From NCBI GenBank assembly GCA_013399855.1, contig VXAY01004333.1:186001-250000 (forward strand): a stretch of 64,000 nucleotides of DNA. The letters run 5' to 3'. A program made the translations under genes and the position numbers. Source of the stretch: Oxyruncus cristatus (taxonomy: Eukaryota > Chordata > Aves > Passeriformes > Cotingidae). The notes beneath the pieces are model-generated. The model worked only from the letters and a program-made list of their open reading frames with translations. It was not told the origin of the DNA and searched no databases. Each line of letters begins with the position of its first letter. Position 1 is the first letter of the stretch. This document shows, piece by piece, positions 57,220 to 64,000 of the stretch.

Positions 57220-60200
57220 TTGCCATGGAGTATATGTGCCATGGTCTGAGACGTTCTTTGTTGGAGTAACATACCTGCCCTACTTTGATGCTCTTTGAAT
57301 AAGACTATTAAAACCACTGGTGTAGCTTAAATCTCAAGTTCAAGGCTGCTCAATGGCTTAATGGGTTGGGCCAGTTGCTGGCTTATGGTCAGACTGATGC
57401 AGACTTCCATTCCTACCCTAAGTTCATGATCTTACCCCCTTAAGGATGTTAGTTCATAACCCCATAGGTCACTCCAAATGAGCTACTTGACGTGAGTGAT
57501 GGGAATGGGGCTTGCCCCAATGGAAAATACTGCAGAGGCAGCACAATGTCAGTGGAGGAAGCAAATCATGTTGCTCCTAAATGATAGCTATAGTCAATTT
57601 AAAAAGGAGTGTTTATATTCTGAAAAGTAATTACTGTCCAGTGTTTTTTTGCCCAACCATGACCAAGCACTTTTGCTGTAGGAGCAGCAGTGTGGGAGGA
57701 AGGGATTGCTTATCAGACTTCCACCAGGGAACTGGAAGCTTTGCAGAATAAATAACAACAAAAGCCTAGTCAAAGTTGATTTTTTTTTTTTTTATAGTAA
57801 CACTTTGGGATCTTTCTTCCTTTTGGCCACCTTTCGAGCAGCACATAATTACTAATCCTACTAGCCAGCCTCTGAGAGTTCGGCCATTTGGGTGGAATAA
57901 CTGAGCTTTATTGGCTGCCTCTTTGGGATCTATGGTCTTTTGGGATTACTATGCTTACAAAAATGGACAGTACAGCACCACTTGTATTCTCAGTAATTTT
58001 TATTAGAGTTCCACATGCCTACAGCCACCGCACCAATTACAGAGTCTCCATGAGTGGTTTGTGAGTGCTAAAGGGGGCCGGGAGAAGGCTTTGATAAAAC
58101 ACAATTCTTGACTCTGGTAGTTCTTGACTGTCAGAGGGGAAATGGAATTAGGGAAGATGGATGGGTGAGGAGAGACTTGTCTTGTGTGCATTACACCCCT
58201 GGTACTGACAATCAGAATCCCTGGATCCTCATGAGAGACTTGGCACCATCATCGTGTGGGACCTTTTCTCCCTGTGCCTGCTGCATCACTCCCTCTGTGA
58301 AATGACCCTGGGGAATATATGACATAGCATGCTGCAAAGATTAGTCTTTGAATGCAGATTTATGATCTTTGAATGAAACTTGCAGTCCATGTAGCATGTA
58401 ATAGTAAGCAGAGTGGTGAAGTGAGGTTTCTTTTGTAGTTGTGTGCATGGTCTAACCGAGAAAGTTTCTATTAACATGTGTTTTGCCTTGCGGTAGTTTA
58501 TCCACGCATTTAACCTCGCTGTCGAAATTTCTCACCTTTAAATGCTTTCTGTGTCAGAAAATGGATGTCACCTAACTATTCCCCAGCTCATTGGTATGCA
58601 CTAATTAGCTTGGAAGACAGCTCTGGTGAAACTAAAGCCCAGTCATATGTGGGGATGGTTAAAAAGTGAGCTCAGACAGAAGTCTAAGTCAAGGGACCAC
58701 AATGGGCTCTGCATGAAAGGACAAAACAGCCAAAAGCTGTTTACAAAAGTCTAGCATTAAGCTACTGAGGATTTATATTCTTATGTATTGTGCAACATAC
58801 TGGTGCCAACTGCTTACCCAAAAGAGCAGACAACAGAATTCAGGGGCACAGAGACATATATAGTTTTCCTGCTCTACCTTAGAGAAAACAATTTAATCTT
58901 TCATTCAGAAAAAAATTATTTCATAAAAATACTGGTCTTGTAAAACAAGAACTTAGGGCCAGACCACCACCGGATCCACCGTTTTATCGTAATATTTGCT
59001 CGATTTAAAATTTGAAGTGTTACGTGGGTCTTTTTTCCCTCTTGTTTCAAGAGATTTTTTCAATCTCTCCAGTAAGCAAAAGGAAGATGACAGCAATATT
59101 CAAAGTCTAATCTATTGAGCTCAAATTATCAGTTTACTTGTGGTGGACTGATAAGCTGCACTTAACTGTTTAAGTTAACTTCTTCAGTTTCAAGAAGACA
59201 ATACAAGCTCCCTCATACAATCCCATGAAATACCACTTGTCCTGTGGGGACACTCCTGCTGTGTCTACTCCTACTGTTTTCATCTCAGCTGTTTCAGTGG
59301 TATCTCCACCATTTGCATGATACCAGCTACTTAACAGTCCATTCTGCTCTTGCTGACAGCTTGGTGTAAGTTGTCTAAAAAGGGATGTGCTGGTTTTCTT
59401 TGCATGTTGCATGCGATAGATGGAGAAGCTTAGCACAGCCATACTATTTCAACACAGAGCTACATACAGCTACACAGTCCATTTAAATCTTGATGACGCA
59501 TTCAGACTAAAACTCAAAAATGCATTTATTCCCATTCCTTAATTATTCAACAAAATGCCAGTAGCTTGAGTGAGCTGTGAAAGAATAAGCTTGGGATCCG
59601 TGGGAAGCCTTGCTGGCTTTCTCTTAGTTTCAGGAAACAAATAGAATTTGGAGTGCAATTCACTCCCATGGAGAGTATCGGCACAAAACATATGCATATT
59701 GAAGACCTATTTTTGTGGATTCAACCAAGACTTAATTGGTACATTTTGTGGTAGGTCATTACCGGGCATGAATTTCAGTGCAAGTGAGCGCAACTCAAAA
59801 TTCAGGATTTTGTTTGTTGGATTTAATTTATTTTAAGATCTTTACTTATGCTTTCAAGAGAACAATCTGAGTTCTTTTTCCCAACATACTAGTAAAATTG
59901 TTCTCAAATTCCCAGTGAATTACATTGTTCAAATCCTTTAAAAATCCTGAGGTTTCCATGGTGTCACTAAAAGGCATCATTAAAAGGAATGTCATTTCTC
60001 TTACATAAATGAGGGTAGAAATTACTCAGAGAAATTTCATTTTTACCATCTTCCATGAGGAGTGGGGAAAAAAAATCAAGAAAGGCATCACCTGAATGCA
60101 GTAAACTCAGACTCCATCTTCAGCAGCGGCAGGTAGAGAAATTATCTTTTCAGTTTGCATACAGAGTATGTCGACTGCTGGATTACACCTTGCTGCTACT

Positions 60201-61765
60201 ATTTCTGCTGCAGTGCAGAAAAACGTTTTGAGGTGTGAGCTCCAAATAAGTGAGGTGATCCAGATCTAGGGCACACTGAACTTATACCCAGGTAGCGCAA
60301 AACCCAAGTGCCATCCTACCATCCCCTCAGGTCAGCTGACTGCACCTCTCTTTCCAGGCTGTGAATGTGCTGGTCCTCTATATGTTGGCACTGAACCTCA
60401 CAGTTAAGATAACACAGGGAAAGTGTCACTCCACCCCATGTAGCTAAATTGGAGGTTACAGTCAGCAGGTCTCCATACCTTACACAGCTCCTTGGAAAGC
60501 CCGTAAATTCACCCATTTTGTTTTCCAAGGATGCCTGGAAGTCATCACTGCTGAAGGCAGTGGCTGTCATGACTGGTTTAATTAGTAATTATGCACTCTA
60601 GTTCTACTAAATTTAGCACCTGTGTCTGCTAATCTACAAGGCAGTTAGAGGGCATTAGATATCAATGCAAAATGGAAAATAATTGCTCTGGCCTTGGGGA
60701 TTAAACACCAAAATTATGATGGAGAAATTAGCAAATAGATACATTTTTTTTCTCTCAGGGGGAAAAAAAAAACTTGTTGCAAACGGCGGTAAACAACCAA
60801 TGTGTTGAAAATCTGCATTCTATTCCCACCTAGTAGAATACATGGTATTATTGACTGATTTTCAGGTCAAGCCCCAAGTAAGATTTTACAGACTGTTCCT
60901 ATTAATTGCCACCTATTCATTATCTGGAAGTAAGAACAAGGAGGGGTTTGTATGTGGACTCTGGTGGAAAGTCAAGGTTTTTCAGTACATTGTCTCTTCC
61001 CTTGCTGTATTTAGGGACTGAAAATTCACAGTCACAAGGTCCCTGTGAGCATGAGGCTAGACATATTCTCTTCCACTACTACCAGGAAGGACAATACAGT
61101 TAAATAGTTAAATGTTATTTTTCACACTCCCCCAGAGCCTCATAGAATTTGTTCTCTTCAGGCCCAAAGGAGTAGATTCCTGACAGTCTCAGAGGGATTT
61201 CAGACAAATCTTCTCTCCCCAGGGTATCAGCCAAGTCTTAGTAGCACAGTCCAAGCTGAAGATCCCCAGGATGTACCCTGATTCCATTCACCCCTCCTTG
61301 AAAACTAAAAAAGTGAAGAGGAAAAAAATTGAAAAGCTGAAAAGATGCCACATCTGTACTTGGAAAAGGCTATTCTCTCTTTGTTCCTTCCTCTTCTCCT
61401 GCACAAAGCCCCAACCAAGTAAGGAGATGTGGCCGCTCTACTCCCCACAGATCCAAGGCCAGGTGAAACAACTCTGCCTCTGCTCAGCTCTCCTGCTGCT
61501 TGGTGGGAGCCCTCGTCTTGCCAAGGAGAGTGGGGAACGAGGGTATTGTGGGAGCCTTGCTTCCCTGGGGCTTAGTTTTGCATATCCTTACCCTAGACTC
61601 ACTGTGCCAAGACACAAGGGATAAAGAGTATGACCTTGCTCTGCCATCTAGGTCTTTTTGAGGTTCACTTAACAAGGAACCACATAAGCCATCTTTCCAG
61701 TACAATCAATAGCTAAGGAACAGGGTTTCCAACTCACCACATCCCAGACCCTGACAAAAAATACA
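57220..61765. other. non-coding DNA with CpG-retaining patches
   Basis: A T14 run lies at 57780-57793. Two CpG-retaining patches without open frames occur at about 58455-58535 and 58970-59025. The part 60570-60725 is dense in TAAT/ATTA words (GGTTTAATTAGTAATTATGC). The part 61220-61620 is GC-richer, with a 117-codon frame (61271-61624) that has no recognised domain. No transposon family was recognised. Confidence 0.45.
58455..59030. promoter_or_regulatory. two CpG-retaining patches, possible conserved elements
   Basis: Five CpGs lie between 58455 and 58525 (AACCGAG, TTGCGG, CCACGC, CCTCGC, GTCGAA) and five between 58971 and 59024 (ACCGGATCCACCG, ATCGTAA, CTCGATT, TTACGTG). The DNA is otherwise AT-rich and CpG-poor, and there is no coding frame. 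This may reflect selection on a regulatory element. It is inference only. Confidence 0.2.
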
Positions 61766-61828
61766 GTGTGTGCGTGTGTATGTGTGAGTGTATGTACGTG
61801 TGAGGGTGTGTATGTGTGAGTGTGTGTG
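61766..61828. repeat. imperfect (TG)n tract
   Basis: TG/TA dinucleotides with scattered GAG and ACG interruptions over about 63 bases. A typical decayed dinucleotide microsatellite. Confidence 0.92.
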
Positions 61829-62660
61829 AAGGTAACAAAATAATTCCTACTGCCTGCATGCCATACATTTTTTATAAAATGTATTTTCCTTAAAATCCTG
61901 AAATCCTACACTTTTCTTACAGTTGATAGAATATGGAAGAAAAGCACATACCTTAAAGTGAACCATGCGAACACGGCTGATTGAAAAGAATTAGTGTGGG
62001 TAGCAGACATGCAACAACTGATGTAAGGCACGTAGCTTTGTGCACTCTGTGTAGCTCTCTGGAGGTGTCCAGCTCTTACCCTCAGCTGCAAAGGTATGCC
62101 AGGCTTCTACCTTCAGGCATCTGTATTGCATTTAAAGTTTCCTTGCTGGAAAGGCAAGGGAGATTGGATATTGCTCAAAATGTGCCCCACCACTGGTGAT
62201 TAGAATGAAATGCCAACTGCCTGTTTGGGTTTTTGAGGTACTTCGTCAGCAATAATTTATGCTTTGTTTCATCTATAGCTCTGGAAAACATGGCTTTTCT
62301 CTCTGTTTACCCTGGTTTATTTGGTTTTGTTTTATTTTGCTTTTTCCAGCAATGTTTCCACTATTCAGAAACCCAGTGACAGCAGATTTAGTTTCTTTAA
62401 CTAGAAATTTCAGGTTCAAATTACTTGTAAAGGTGCCCAAGAAAAGCTTTGACATTGCTTCTGTTTCTTATTTTGGGGGTGGGAAAAAAATATTGCTTGA
62501 GAGAAATTCTGGAGGTATTGGGCTGTCATATATCCCTACAAAAACAGACTCTTCAAAATGAACAAAGCAAGTCAGTGATACATTAGGTTTTATGAATTTC
62601 AGAATATCAGAAAACGAAAATGGTAATGTCCTGGTTGAAATGCTAAGCACTTTATCTTGG
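61829..62660. other. non-coding DNA, no recognised feature
   Basis: AT-rich sequence. A 100-codon frame (62259-62561) has no recognised domain. Confidence 0.5.
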
Positions 62661-62874
<214 letters not shown>

Positions 62875-64000
62875 TAGTTGCACTGCCATTATGCTGAACA
62901 AGGTGAAAATATGTCCTTAAGCAGAGATGTAGACTTGAAACTCTACTCAGCTGCTTTGTGTGCAAGCAGACTGTGACCCTGGTGTTTCAGAGAGCTGCAA
63001 CAAATACTCAACCTCATTTGTTTAAAATGAGATAATGGAAACCATGCTCTTAAAACCACAAGGGAAGTTTCCAAAAAAAAAAAAAAAAAGAGGACTAAAC
63101 TGTGGTGGGCAAAATTACAGCACTTTCTAAGAAAGTACAAGTGGTTCTGCGCCTGGTGTAGGGGGGTAACAGCATGAATGTTCCTGGATCATTCACTGGA
63201 TTATAGAAGGTGGTTTCAAGATTGGTATTATTCCTGCAAAAGCTAAGACTTACCAAATTATTGAGAACAATATTACGATGCAAATTCTGAAACGGCAACC
63301 CGCAGCTGACTGCAGTCAGAGTGTCAGGGAAGCCTGTAAGCTGGGAACTTGGCACACAAGGAAACTATTGCAGAAAGTATTTACCCAGGGGATACTCTTG
63401 AAAATGTTAATAGAATCTGAAAACAGAACTGAATTGAATGTTTAAAGCAGAGGGTACAGTTTGGGACATGAAATGTAAAATATTACACAATTTGTTCCTC
63501 TCTACACAATAAAACAGTTTGCCAGCAGCAAAGCAGTTCAACTTTCAGAAACTTTGTTGCATTGCACTTGATGTGGGAAGTTGAAAGAGGCTCAGAAGTT
63601 CAGTAAATACTCAGAAGTTTCAGTAAAAAAAGTGTACAGTCAAAGCAGTTATACAGCCCTTACACCCCCTTGCCAAAAGAGCTCCAATTTCCCCGTGATA
63701 TTGAACTGGATTTTAAAAGGAGGTTGCAAGTACTATGGACTTCATCAAACCCATGTCAGAAGACCTGCAAGGAATAGAAACATCAATAAAAACTTGTTCA
63801 CATCAATGGTTTGATGGATAGAATCCACCAGAAGAGTAGGAGTCTCAGAATTTCCTTCCCTCTGAGGAACTGGAATTTTCCCAGAAAAACGCATATAGAA
63901 CAGGAGACCCCAAATACCAAAACTTTAGAGAGTATATATCTAAATTCATCTCCTTCCAGAGACTATGTGTTATGTACAGTATCCAATCAAAATCCAGCCA
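62875..64000. other. non-coding DNA, no recognised feature
   Basis: An A17 run lies at 63073-63089. Frames stay at or below 86 codons and have no recognised domain. No transposon family was seen up to the window end. Confidence 0.5.

Overview
This is vertebrate nuclear DNA, and almost certainly a passerine bird. The clearest evidence is at 31262-31380. That element has an antisense tRNA-Ile-like head joined to a CR1 LINE 3' tail, which is the architecture of the TguSINE1 family described from songbirds. It is supported by two other CR1-type fragments with the CR1 octamer end (7962-8025 and 11137-11225), one long decayed CR1 reverse-transcriptase fragment (40360-41240), and one LTR with a 5-bp target-site duplication (56386-57214). 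The low repeat density and AT-rich background also fit a bird genome. There is no sign of bacterial gene organisation such as tightly packed ORFs, operons or ribosome binding sites.

I recognise no complete host gene. Most open frames are short and overlap on both strands, and their lengths are close to what chance gives in AT-rich DNA. The window reads as intergenic sequence or the inside of very large introns. A few segments look like single exons because an open frame lies behind a strong splice acceptor, sometimes with a good donor: 5656-5727 (+), 19659-19816 (+), 35619-35786 (-), 49304-49369 (+), 50647-50708 (-), 52875-52952 (+) and 54533-54822 (+). None matches a protein family I know. 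They are listed as low-confidence candidates, not as genes.

Layout. 1-7.9 kb is plain non-coding DNA with a poly-T tract, a GC-rich pocket and one exon-like segment. 7.9-11.3 kb holds two CR1-type 3' ends and a CpG-dense pocket near 10.1 kb. 11-31 kb is mostly featureless, apart from a 20-bp minisatellite and two strong inverted repeats (about 23.15 and 28.5 kb). The SINE is at 31.3 kb. A GC-rich pocket near 35.7 kb contains the most protein-like exon candidate. A CpG-retaining, possibly conserved element lies near 39.1 kb. The CR1 pol fragment follows at 40.4-41.2 kb. 41-56 kb is non-coding with several exon-like segments and a nested hairpin. The LTR is at 56.4-57.2 kb. The last part carries a TG-rich tract and a long, almost pure (GAAA)n microsatellite at 62.66-62.87 kb.

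No system of cooperating genes is visible. The most informative items are the mobile elements (lineage and insertion history), the two long inverted repeats, which look like template-switch products or small hairpin sources, and the CpG-retaining pockets, which could be regulatory.
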